From: Ochrobactrum teleogrylli
Lineage (GTDB): Bacteria; Pseudomonadota; Alphaproteobacteria; Rhizobiales; Rhizobiaceae
Length of the DNA: 64,000 bases
Direction of reading: 5' to 3'
NCBI RefSeq assembly: GCF_006376685.1
Contig: NZ_VEWL01000001.1
Location: 248,001 to 312,000 of the forward strand
Shown: in pieces, positions 35,342 to 43,480 of the stretch
How the letters are laid out: every line of letters starts with the position of its first letter
Position numbering within the stretch: position 1 is the first letter of the stretch
Translations under genes and position numbers: made by a program
The notes under the pieces: model-generated
Told to the model about the DNA's origin: nothing
The model's database searches: none
Seen by the model: the letters and a program-made list of their open reading frames with translations, nothing else

Positions 35342-35986
35342 TCAGGAATGAGCTGATACGAACTCCGACATTCTGACGATCAGGAAGGTGCCGACGGTCG
35401 CACCGGCATCCTGAAGACCGATGGTCTTTTCCTGGAAGGCTGCTGCCTTGCCATGCTGGGCCACCAGAGACTTGGTTGCTTCCAGCGCGTCTTCAGCGGC
35501 CTTGGCTGTCGCAGCCAGGGCGTCGGGCAGGGAAGCACCGACGGCAGCCTGTGCTTCAAGCGTAACGGCAATCGGATCGAGCACGTCGAGCAGGGTCTTG
35601 TCGCCGACCTTGGCCTTGCCACGTTCGGCAATACCGTCACGATAAGCGCGCCAGAAGGCGGCAACTTCCGCAGTGCCCAGTTCTTCGACGCCTTCGGTCG
35701 CCTTGCTTGCGCGCAGGAAACCGGTTGCCGTCAGCGTGCCCATGGTGGACGGGGCGACGCGGGCCATGGTGGCACCCGCCAGACGCAGCAGCTTGGAGAT
35801 ACCAGCCGCTTCGCCTTCTGCGGCGGTTGCTTCGGCAGCGGCTGCGAAAGCCTTGCTCATGGTGATGCCGAGATCGCTATCGCCGACCTTGCCGTCAAGC
35901 GCGATCAGGAATTCGCGCTGTTCTGCGAAAAGCTGCTTCCAGCTGTCGAAGAGGTTGATGAGATCGGAAGCCTTGATGGAGTTCAT
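35342..35986 (-). CDS. dhaL: DhaL-type kinase subunit (ATP/ADP-binding)
   Basis: A 214-residue all-helical DAK2/DhaL domain. The metal-nucleotide motif DGKVGDSDLGITM holds the conserved aspartates, and VGDKTLLDVLDP is the second conserved block. DhaL supplies the nucleotide phosphate to the ketose held by DhaK. No phosphotransferase partner DhaM is nearby, so an ATP-dependent kinase is likely. Last gene of the operon from 41866. Confidence 0.88.
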   Translation of the reverse strand: MNSIKASDLINLFDSWKQLFAEQREFLIALDGKVGDSDLGITMSKAFAAAAEATAAEGEAAGISKLLRLAGATMARVAPSTMGTLTATGFLRASKATEGVEELGTAEVAAFWRAYRDGIAERGKAKVGDKTLLDVLDPIAVTLEAQAAVGASLPDALAATAKAAEDALEATKSLVAQHGKAAAFQEKTIGLQDAGATVGTFLIVRMSEFVSAHS

Positions 35987-35995
35987 GGCGTTACC

Positions 35996-36997
35996 TCAAC
36001 CGGCAATGTGCTTGAAGAACGGCGTGTTCGCCGAAGCGGCGATAAGCGGCTCCAGTTCGTCGTCCAGATGCAGCACGGAGATCGAAGCGCCAGCCATTTC
36101 CATGGCGGTGGCGAATTCGCCGATCCAGATGTGCTTTACCTTGACGCCGCGCTCGTCGAAAAGCTGGGCTACGCGACGGAACATGATGTAAAGTTCTTCC
36201 AGCGGGGTGCCGCCGAGACCGTTCAGCAGAACGGCAACTTCATCGCCCTTGGCATAATCCTGTTCGGCAAAGATGCGGCCCAGAAGCTGGTCGACAACGG
36301 AGTCGGCCGGTGCAAGCTTGGTGCGGCTGATGCCCGGTTCGCCATGGATGCCCATGCCGATTTCCATTTCATCGTCGCCGATGGAGAAAGTGGCATGGCC
36401 GATTTCAGGCACAACGCAGCTCGATAGCGCAACACCCATCGTGCGGGTGCGCAGACGAGCCTTGTCGGCGAGGCGCGTTACTTCATCGAGCGACAGGCCG
36501 TTGGCGGCTGCCGCACCGGCTGCCTTGTAGATGAAGAAAATGCCTGCAACGCCACGGCGCTTGTGTTCTTCACCGACGACCGACGAGGCAACGTCGTCAT
36601 TGCCGACAACCTGCTTGACGGTGATGCCGTCGAGGTCGGCCAATTCCGCAGCCATGTCGAAATTGATGATGTCGCCCGTGTAGTTGCCATAGATGTAGAG
36701 CACGCCCGCGCCCTGATCGATAGCCTTGGTGACCTGATACATCTGTTCAGCGCTTGGCGACTGGAACACGCCACCGACAGCTGCACCGTCGATCATGTTT
36801 TCGCCGATATAGCCGAGGAAGGTCGGCAAATGGCCCGAGCCGCCGCCGGTTGCGATGCCAACCTTGCCAGCCTTCGGCGTGGCGGTGACCATGCAGCGCT
36901 TGTCGTCATTGACGAAGGTGAGTTCGGGATGCGCCCGATAGATGCCTTCCAGCATCTCATCAACGAAATTGACTGGATCGTTCAGGAATTTCTTCAT
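35996..36997 (-). CDS. dhaK: DhaK-type kinase subunit (ketose-binding)
   Basis: A 333-residue DAK1/DhaK domain. GGGSGH at 51-56 and GIHGEPG with His218 are intact; the histidine binds the carbonyl of dihydroxyacetone as a hemiaminal. In relatives of sugar-alcohol pathways such kinases act on erythrulose instead of dihydroxyacetone. Placement in an operon with an Rbs-type importer suggests that the imported sugar yields a short ketose. Gap to dhaL is 9 nt. Confidence 0.88.
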   Translation of the reverse strand: MKKFLNDPVNFVDEMLEGIYRAHPELTFVNDDKRCMVTATPKAGKVGIATGGGSGHLPTFLGYIGENMIDGAAVGGVFQSPSAEQMYQVTKAIDQGAGVLYIYGNYTGDIINFDMAAELADLDGITVKQVVGNDDVASSVVGEEHKRRGVAGIFFIYKAAGAAAANGLSLDEVTRLADKARLRTRTMGVALSSCVVPEIGHATFSIGDDEMEIGMGIHGEPGISRTKLAPADSVVDQLLGRIFAEQDYAKGDEVAVLLNGLGGTPLEELYIMFRRVAQLFDERGVKVKHIWIGEFATAMEMAGASISVLHLDDELEPLIAASANTPFFKHIAG

Positions 36998-37020
36998 GAT
37001 TTCCTCTTGAGATTATCGGG

Positions 37021-38046
37021 TTATTTCTTGCGCTGCTGGGTGACGAAGAAGGCGGCGGCCAGAAGAATGAAGCAGCCGACGACGAGACGCTGCCATGTGC
37101 TGGGAATGCCGACGAGCACCAGAACGCTGTTGATGACGGTGATGAGCAAAACGCCCAGAATGGTGCCGAAAACGCTGCCCGTGCCGCCGGTAATTCGTGC
37201 GCCGCCCAGAACCACAGCGGCGATGACGCTGATTTCGGTTCCGACAAAGTCGAACGGGCTGGACTGACGGTTGGCGCAAACATGGATGATGCCTGCAAGA
37301 CCCGCGAGACCACCGGCATATCCGAACAGGAACAGATGGATGGTGCGCAGATTATAGCCGAGGCGGCTGGCGATCTGGCTGTTGCCGCCCATGGCGAAAA
37401 TGGCGCGACCCATCAAGGTGCGGTTCAAGATCCACCAGGTCAGGATCGCCGCGGCTGGCAGGATCAGGAAGTAGAACGGCATGGTGATGGTGGCGCCGTT
37501 GGCGGATTCGAACTGAAACAAAGGCAGGCGGCCAAACGCGCCCATCGTCGGCGGCAGCGACATGATCCAGACCGTGCCGACGAACGCGAGCAAAAAGCCA
37601 CGGAACAGATATTGCGTGCCAATGGTGACGATCAGCGACGGAACTTTCAGACTGTGTACCAAAACGCCGTTGATAAGGCCGAGAATGACGCCACCGGCAA
37701 TCGCCATCAGGATGACGAAGACGATGGGCAGCGTCGGCATATAGGCCTGCACCAGAAGCGTCAGCGAATAGACCGTGCAGGCCGCAATGGCCGTGAACGA
37801 CACGTCGATGCCGCCAGCGGCGAGAATGATGAAGACGCCGAGCGCGAACAGGCCCATCACGACGCTGGCGCGACCGATATCGATCAGCGTCGAAGCCTGC
37901 AGGAATGCAGGATTGACAATCGACACGATCACGCAGATCGCGACCAGGAGAAAGAAGGTGATGGATTCAGGGCGTCTGCGAATGAAGTCACCCAGCTTGA
38001 AGGACCGGGTCTGGCCCAGTTCCTGCTGATATTGCGACGCGCTCAT
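37021..38046 (-). CDS. Rbs-type sugar ABC permease
   Basis: A 341-residue permease of the RbsC/AraH class with about ten hydrophobic segments. It contains a mid-protein loop GRAIFAMGGNSQIASRLG and a late GARITGGTGSVFGTILG stretch, both typical of CUT2 permeases. It overlaps the ATPase gene by ATGA. Confidence 0.88.
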   Translation of the reverse strand: MSASQYQQELGQTRSFKLGDFIRRRPESITFFLLVAICVIVSIVNPAFLQASTLIDIGRASVVMGLFALGVFIILAAGGIDVSFTAIAACTVYSLTLLVQAYMPTLPIVFVILMAIAGGVILGLINGVLVHSLKVPSLIVTIGTQYLFRGFLLAFVGTVWIMSLPPTMGAFGRLPLFQFESANGATITMPFYFLILPAAAILTWWILNRTLMGRAIFAMGGNSQIASRLGYNLRTIHLFLFGYAGGLAGLAGIIHVCANRQSSPFDFVGTEISVIAAVVLGGARITGGTGSVFGTILGVLLITVINSVLVLVGIPSTWQRLVVGCFILLAAAFFVTQQRKK

Positions 38047-39608
38047 TGCGGTAGCTCCTTTTGCGACGACATCATGGCTTGGTAGAGCTGGTCTTCCGTC
38101 GCCTCGGCGGCGTCAAATTCCTTGACGATGCTTCCCGCGTTCATGACGAGAATGCGGTCGGCGTTTTGCAGCAGTTCGGGCAGGTCATCGCTGACGATGA
38201 TGAGACCCATGCCTGCTTCGGCCAGTGTCTGGATTGCGCGGTAGATTGTATCCTTCGATCCGACATCGACGCCGACAGTCGGGCCGTGCAGCACAAGCAG
38301 CTTCGGACCGATGCTGAGCCAGCGACCGATGAGAACGCGCTGCTGATTGCCGCCCGAAAGAGCGCCGACCGGCAGGTCCATATTTTTGGTATTGAGGCGC
38401 ATCTGCTCCATCAGCGAGGCTGCGATTTCGCGGCCTTTCTTCTGGTCCACGATGCCGATCTTGTTGCTGAGGCGGGTCAGGATCAGCGCGATTTCGTTTT
38501 CGAAAATCGACTTGTCGAGGAAAAGCCCCTCGGCCAGACGATCCTCCGGCACATAGCCGATACCGAGGTCTATGGCTTCGGCAGGGTTCTTGACGTTGAT
38601 CTTGCGGCCTTCGAGCGTAATCGCGCCGTTGGATGCCGGATCAACGCCGGTGATTGCCATTGCGAGCTCGTTACGGCCAGAATCGGCGAGACCCGTAATG
38701 CCGAGAACCTCGCCCTTTCGGAGCGCCAGGTTGACATTCTTGAAATCCGGCGACGATAGACCGTCCAGTTTCAGCAGTTCTGCCTCGCCCGGCGTGCCGG
38801 TGCGGTAACGTTCGGCGTCAATTTCACGGCCGATCATCAGTTCGGACAACTGCTTCTTGGTGTAATTTTCAATCGGGCCTTGCGCCACGCACTGGCCGTC
38901 GCGAAACACGACGGCGTTACCGCCAATGCGATAGCATTCGTCGAGCTTGTGGGTCACGAAGAGGACGGCGACATTGTCTGCGCGCAGGCGATTGACGACT
39001 TCGATGAGGTTGTCGACTTCGCGGCGCGTCAGCGACGTGGTCGGCTCGTCCATGATGACCAGCTTGGCGCTCGTGGCGATCGCACGGGAAATGGCGACCA
39101 GCTGGCGCATGGCAAGCGGCAGTTCGGAAACGATGGTGTTCAGGAAAGCGCGGTCCGTCGGCAGCCCGACAGTGGCGAGCGCACGTTCCGCCGTCTGGCG
39201 CAGCTTGGTGCGGTCGAAACGGCGCAACAACTTGCCATTGCCTTCAACGAGCTGCTGATTAAGCGCTACGTTTTCGGCAACCGTGAGGTTAGGGATCAGT
39301 GAAAGGTCCTGATAGACGGTCTCGATGCCTGCAGCCAGTGACTGAATCGGATCGAGTTCTTTATAGGTCTTGCCGTTGAGAACAATTTCACCCTCGCTCG
39401 GACCATGCGCGCCGGACATGATCTTGATAACGGTGCTCTTGCCGCATCCATTCTCGCCGAGAAGGTGATAGGCTTCTCCGAGATTGAGCGTGAGGTCGAT
39501 GCCGCGCAATGCATGCACGCCGCCGAACCGCTTGTGGATGTTGCGCAATTCGAGAAAACGTTCCGGTGTCCGGCCATTTTCCGACTCATTGTTCATCGTA
39601 GTTGACAC
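38043..39608 (-). CDS. Rbs-type sugar ABC ATPase (tandem nucleotide domains)
   Basis: A 521-residue double ATPase of the RbsA/AraG class. The first half has Walker A GENGCGKST and Walker B LVIMDEPTTSL. The second half has a degenerate Walker A region (GLADSGRNEL), signature LSGGNQQRVLIGRWL and VLHGPTVGVDVGSK in place of a normal Walker B. This asymmetry is normal for CUT2 ATPases. GTG 39608 is chosen because GAGGAATTAAC precedes it; the frame extends to 39650 without an SD. Confidence 0.88.
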   Translation of the reverse strand: MSTTMNNESENGRTPERFLELRNIHKRFGGVHALRGIDLTLNLGEAYHLLGENGCGKSTVIKIMSGAHGPSEGEIVLNGKTYKELDPIQSLAAGIETVYQDLSLIPNLTVAENVALNQQLVEGNGKLLRRFDRTKLRQTAERALATVGLPTDRAFLNTIVSELPLAMRQLVAISRAIATSAKLVIMDEPTTSLTRREVDNLIEVVNRLRADNVAVLFVTHKLDECYRIGGNAVVFRDGQCVAQGPIENYTKKQLSELMIGREIDAERYRTGTPGEAELLKLDGLSSPDFKNVNLALRKGEVLGITGLADSGRNELAMAITGVDPASNGAITLEGRKINVKNPAEAIDLGIGYVPEDRLAEGLFLDKSIFENEIALILTRLSNKIGIVDQKKGREIAASLMEQMRLNTKNMDLPVGALSGGNQQRVLIGRWLSIGPKLLVLHGPTVGVDVGSKDTIYRAIQTLAEAGMGLIIVSDDLPELLQNADRILVMNAGSIVKEFDAAEATEDQLYQAMMSSQKELPQ

Positions 39609-39700
39609 GTTAATTCCTCTGCCACAGTGCATCATTGCGCTTGCGCGCAACGGTTCCGCTGTCGGCTGGTTGGCGGCAAAATCAACCGGGGTTAGTTGCC

Positions 39701-39730
39701 CGGATGCTTTCCATTCGCGGAAAGCATCCG
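39701..39730. other. Hairpin after the sugar-binding protein gene
   Basis: A perfect 12-bp stem (39701-39712 with 39719-39730) and 6-nt loop lies in the 191-bp gap between the binding-protein stop and the ATPase start. No T-run follows on the minus strand, so partial termination or mRNA stabilisation is likely. Confidence 0.55.
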
Positions 39731-39799
39731 AGGCCTTGACGCTAAGTGGCGATGGTGAACGGAACGGTCGCCACCCGCAGTCGGATCTTCTGAGACTTC

Positions 39800-40810
39800 T
39801 TAGAACAGGTGTTCCTTGTAGGAATCCTTGTCGGCGATAACCATGCCGTTACCGATAACGAGGAGGCCTTCGCCTGCACCCTTCTTCACCGAAACCTTGT
39901 TATAGCCTTCAACGCCGAGGTCGATGCCGTCCTTGACTTCCTTCTTTTCCAGCAGAAGCTTGGCGACAGCATTCATCGCCATGCCAGCCTTCTGCGGGTC
40001 CCAGAAGCCGATAGCCGTGATGGCGCCGGATTCCAGAAGGTCAGCCGAAGGGTTCGGAAGGCCGGTGCCGACGAGGCAGACCTTGCCGCTTAAGCCCGCT
40101 TCATCGATCGCGCGGCCAATGCCGAGAACGTCGTTGCCAGCCGAACTCTGGAAGCCCTTCAGGTCAGGATGCTTGCGCAGGATTTCCTTGGCCTTCTCGT
40201 AGGTGCCGTTGGCATCGTCGAAGGATTCATTGTTCGGATCGACCAGCTGCATATCCGGGTACTGCTTGGCGTTTTCTTCAGCCGAGCCAACCCACTGCAT
40301 ATGCGTGCGGCTGCCGAGCGAACCAACGAAGGTCGTCCACTTGCCGCTCTTGCCCATGCACTGTGCAAGACGTTCGTTCAGGGCTTTGCCATAGTCGGCA
40401 TTGTCGAATGCTTCGACGTCGGCCATGGTGTTGACCTGGTTGTCGGCTTCGTGGGTCACGACAACAATGCCGCGTTCGATGGCGCGCTTGAAGGTGCCTT
40501 CGAGAACAGCCGGATCCATCGGCACGACGGCCAGAGCGTTAACGCCCTTGGCAACCAGATCCTGAACGATCTGAAGCTGCTGTGCCGCGTCGGCAGTTGC
40601 CGGGCCGCTCTGGGTTGCAACCACATCCGGGTTGGCCTTCTGATAGGCTTCAACGCCGGTGTTCATGCGGTCGAACCACGGAATACCGCTGATCTTGACG
40701 ACGGTTGCGATGACCGGCTTTTCCTGCGCGACCAGCGTGCCTGCGCCGCCTGCGAGTGCAGTGGCAGCAATGAGCGCACCAGTGAGCAGCTTCTTTGTCT
40801 TTGCTTTCAT
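39800..40810 (-). CDS. Rbs-type sugar ABC substrate-binding protein
   Basis: A 336-residue binding protein with signal peptide (cleavage near residue 28, LVA). The mature protein begins PVIATVVKISGIPWFDRMN and shows NALAVVPMDPAVLEGTFKRA, the RbsB/LsrB-like type-1 fold. A cysteine pair is possible (QCMGK and KVCLVGT). Ligand unknown; the DhaK/DhaL neighbours suggest a sugar or polyol that yields a short ketose. Confidence 0.87.
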   Translation of the reverse strand: MKAKTKKLLTGALIAATALAGGAGTLVAQEKPVIATVVKISGIPWFDRMNTGVEAYQKANPDVVATQSGPATADAAQQLQIVQDLVAKGVNALAVVPMDPAVLEGTFKRAIERGIVVVTHEADNQVNTMADVEAFDNADYGKALNERLAQCMGKSGKWTTFVGSLGSRTHMQWVGSAEENAKQYPDMQLVDPNNESFDDANGTYEKAKEILRKHPDLKGFQSSAGNDVLGIGRAIDEAGLSGKVCLVGTGLPNPSADLLESGAITAIGFWDPQKAGMAMNAVAKLLLEKKEVKDGIDLGVEGYNKVSVKKGAGEGLLVIGNGMVIADKDSYKEHLF

Positions 40811-40840
40811 GACTTCCTCCTCGTTAAGAGTCCCTCAGTA

Positions 40841-41866
40841 TTACGGTTTGGTGCTTGAGGGTTGAGCACCAATGGGTGCCTTGGAGCGATTGCCCAAGGT
40901 AAAGAAACTGGCGACGTCGTAGCGTCCGACAGCGAGGAATGCGAGCAGCAGCAGGCCCCAGGCAAAGTCGCGGACGAAGTTGGACAGTCCACCGAAGTTG
41001 AGCAGGCTCGACATGAGCTGCAAGGCGATGGCGCTCAGCACCACGCAGATGATACGACCGTAACCACCTTCGGGCTTCACGCCTGCCATCACGACGATGA
41101 GAATGGCGACCAGCAGATAAGAGCTGCCGTAATCATATTTCACGTTGACGTTGCGTGCGGCGATGATGATGCCTGCAATGCCTGCCAGAAGGCCGCTTGT
41201 TGCATAGGTCGCAATCAGAACGCGGGCGCGGGGAAAACCGGCGAAGACGGCTGCCTTCGGGTTGGTGCCCATCAGCATCAGCCATGCGCCGAAAGGCGTG
41301 AAGCGAACCACGGCGCCGATCAGAATGGCGACCGCAAGGAAAATCAGAAAGCTGATCGGGACGGCGAGGAACATGTCATTGCCGATGCGCGACAACAGGT
41401 CAGGGCTGCCGACCATCACGGCGCGGCCTTCCGAGACCACGACGGCCAGACCCATGAAGGCCATCTGCGTGCCGAGCGTGCAGAGAATGGGCGTGATGTT
41501 GAAACGCGCAATCAGGATGCCATTGATAATGCCGCCTGCAAGGCCGACGATCAGCGCAAGCACGATGAATGCAATGCTGAAACCGAGCGGATTGACCGAG
41601 GCCGACACGAAAGACGATGCAATAACCGCTGCAACCACGCCTGCGAGATTGGCAAGCGCGATACCCGAAAGGTCGATGCCGCCATTGCCGGCGCACATGG
41701 CCAGCATCACGCCGATGGCGAGAAGGCCGATTTCAGGCACCTGACCAGCCATGGACTGCAAGTTGAACAGGGAGAGAAAAGACCCGCCGGAGATGTACGC
41801 GCCAAGCGCGAGCAATCCCACATTAATGACAACAAGCATGGCAAGCGGGTTGCTTGTCCTCTGCAT
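40841..41866 (-). CDS. Rbs-type sugar ABC permease, first gene of the operon
   Basis: A 341-residue CUT2 permease, paralogous to the one at 37021; together they make a heterodimeric channel. It shows GGIDLSGIALANLAGVVAA and a glycine-rich loop. A strong GGAGGAG lies in front of the ATG. Transcription starts in the 327-bp region shared with the LacI gene. Confidence 0.88.
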   Translation of the reverse strand: MQRTSNPLAMLVVINVGLLALGAYISGGSFLSLFNLQSMAGQVPEIGLLAIGVMLAMCAGNGGIDLSGIALANLAGVVAAVIASSFVSASVNPLGFSIAFIVLALIVGLAGGIINGILIARFNITPILCTLGTQMAFMGLAVVVSEGRAVMVGSPDLLSRIGNDMFLAVPISFLIFLAVAILIGAVVRFTPFGAWLMLMGTNPKAAVFAGFPRARVLIATYATSGLLAGIAGIIIAARNVNVKYDYGSSYLLVAILIVVMAGVKPEGGYGRIICVVLSAIALQLMSSLLNFGGLSNFVRDFAWGLLLLAFLAVGRYDVASFFTLGNRSKAPIGAQPSSTKP

Positions 41867-41882
41867 GGTCTCCTCCTACAGC

Positions 41883-41893
41883 GTTTACTAAAC
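41883..41893. promoter_or_regulatory. LacI-type operator GTTTACTAAAC, copy 1
   Basis: Perfect 5-1-5 inverted repeat located 17 bp upstream of the permease ATG, in position to block the importer-dhaKL transcript. The same 11-mer followed by AAA recurs at 42013. Confidence 0.7.
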
Positions 41894-42012
41894 AAAAACT
41901 TATTTCACTAAACCTATTGCCTAGCTAACGGCGATGTCAAGCGGATGCTGCTGAAAATTCCGTTGATTTGCGCAGGTTTTCAGCTTAATCGTTTTAAAAA
42001 CACGGCTGTTGT

Positions 42013-42023
42013 GTTTACTAAAC
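42013..42023. promoter_or_regulatory. LacI-type operator GTTTACTAAAC, copy 2
   Basis: Second exact copy, 130 bp from the first and about 170 bp before the LacI-type start. Two spaced copies permit looping or separate control of the two directions. Confidence 0.7.
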
Positions 42024-42193
42024 AAATTGTGTTTTATCGTGGTGCTTTCTCAGTAGCATGATGCGGATTTCCGAATAAGATGCGCATTGAAGAGGATTCC
42101 AGCCCATCCTTCTGGCTTTGCCTGAGCGGGCGGTGGGGCCGAATGGGGCCAAGAGGGGAATGACGTGCTGATGACGGCAGCCGTGCGGAGCGT

Positions 42194-43279
42194 ATGAAAA
42201 AGAAGAAATCTTTTACGATCAGAGATATTGCCGAGAATGCGGGTGTTTCCCCCGCCACGGTTTCGCTTGTGTTGAACGGTAAGGGAGAAATCTCTGGCGA
42301 GACCCGCACGCGTGTTCTTGAAGCAGTGTCGCGGCTGAATTACGTGCCGCGTGTGGCCAAGACCAGCAACGGCACCACAGGGCCGGGCGAGACGATTCGC
42401 TTCCTGAAAATTTCCAAGCACGGCGGCACGGTCAATCGCGATCACAGCGTGTTCGTTTCGGATTATATCGACGGCATGTCGTCGGAAGCGTCCCGCCGCA
42501 ATTACACGCTGGAGGTGGCGAGCTTCGAGGGGCAGCCGGTCAGCGCCGTGGCCGAGTCGCTGGCGGGTGCGCCGGTTCGTGGCGTCATCGCGCTTGGCAC
42601 CGAATTGTCGGCGGTTGATATCCACATGATACAGGGCATGGGCTTGCCCACGGTTTTCATCGATACGTTTTACGATGTCGTTGAGGCCAATTTTGTCGAC
42701 ATGAATAATGAAGACGCCGTCTTCAAGGTGCTGTCGCATTTCAAGCAGTCCGGCTTCTCCCGCATAGGCTTTGTTGCGAGCCCCACCGAGACGATGAACT
42801 TCCGGTTGCGTCGTGAAGCCTATGTAAAGAACATGCAGCGGTTGAACCTCAAGGTTCAGCCCGAGGATATCCTGTCGGTCGAATCGACCTATGAAGGCGC
42901 TTATCGCGACACGCGCGAATTGCTGCAATCGGGGCATGAGCTTGCCGAATGCTATTTCTGCACCAATGACATTATTGCCTATGGCTTCATCCGGGCCCTG
43001 AAGGAAAGCGGCGTGCGCATACCGGAAGATGTTTCGGTGATCGGCTTCGACAATCTGCCGCAGAGCGCCACCATGGAGCCGATGCTGACGACGGTGGATG
43101 TCTCCAAGCGCAAGATCGGCAATCTGGCCGTGTCGATACTGGACGATCTGATCAATGCGGCTGACAAACAGCCTGCGGTCAAGGTGCTTGTGGGCGCTGA
43201 CCTTGTGATCCGGCAGAGCGATTCGGTTCTGTCATCGCGGAAGAAGAAGCGTCCGCAGATGGAAGAAGCTGGCGAGTGA
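42194..43279 (+). CDS. LacI-family repressor of the Rbs-type operon
   Basis: A 361-residue regulator with N-terminal HTH (TIRDIAENAGVSPATVSLVLN, residues 7-27) including the hinge helix, and a periplasmic-binding-like sensor domain. The C-terminal tail is very basic (SSRKKKRPQ). It is divergent from the importer-dhaKL operon, with two matching dyads in the shared region. The inducer would be the imported sugar or its phosphorylated product. Confidence 0.88.
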   Translation: MKKKKSFTIRDIAENAGVSPATVSLVLNGKGEISGETRTRVLEAVSRLNYVPRVAKTSNGTTGPGETIRFLKISKHGGTVNRDHSVFVSDYIDGMSSEASRRNYTLEVASFEGQPVSAVAESLAGAPVRGVIALGTELSAVDIHMIQGMGLPTVFIDTFYDVVEANFVDMNNEDAVFKVLSHFKQSGFSRIGFVASPTETMNFRLRREAYVKNMQRLNLKVQPEDILSVESTYEGAYRDTRELLQSGHELAECYFCTNDIIAYGFIRALKESGVRIPEDVSVIGFDNLPQSATMEPMLTTVDVSKRKIGNLAVSILDDLINAADKQPAVKVLVGADLVIRQSDSVLSSRKKKRPQMEEAGE

Positions 43280-43310
43280 CTGCATTATCCCTCGGCGGTC
43301 CACATTTTCT

Positions 43311-43325
43311 CGAAAACGGTTTTCG
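43311..43325. promoter_or_regulatory. Inverted repeat CGAAAACGGTTTTCG
   Basis: A 7-1-7 perfect inverted repeat in the 201-bp gap between the LacI-type gene and the aminotransferase. It could be an operator for the aminotransferase or a weak terminator of the regulator gene; the stem is AT-rich and only TTCTC follows. Confidence 0.35.
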
Positions 43326-43480
43326 TTCTCGTTGCGCCAAAGATTATTTGTTTATAGCTTCGATCCTAACGACAAGTGGTTTTCCGCATCTCGGGCGCTG
43401 GCAGGATAATATTGCCGTTGAAGCGGCTATAGATGAGTGACGTGAAAGCTGCTCTGATCGGATTTAAAAGGGGAATTCGA

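Larger units (their letters stand above)
41867..42193. other. Divergent control region, importer operon / lacI-type gene
   Basis: No gene lies here. It holds two identical operators (GTTTACTAAAC) near its two ends and a related half-site (TTTCACTAAAC near 41903-41914), so both directions are probably controlled by the LacI-type protein. Confidence 0.6.
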
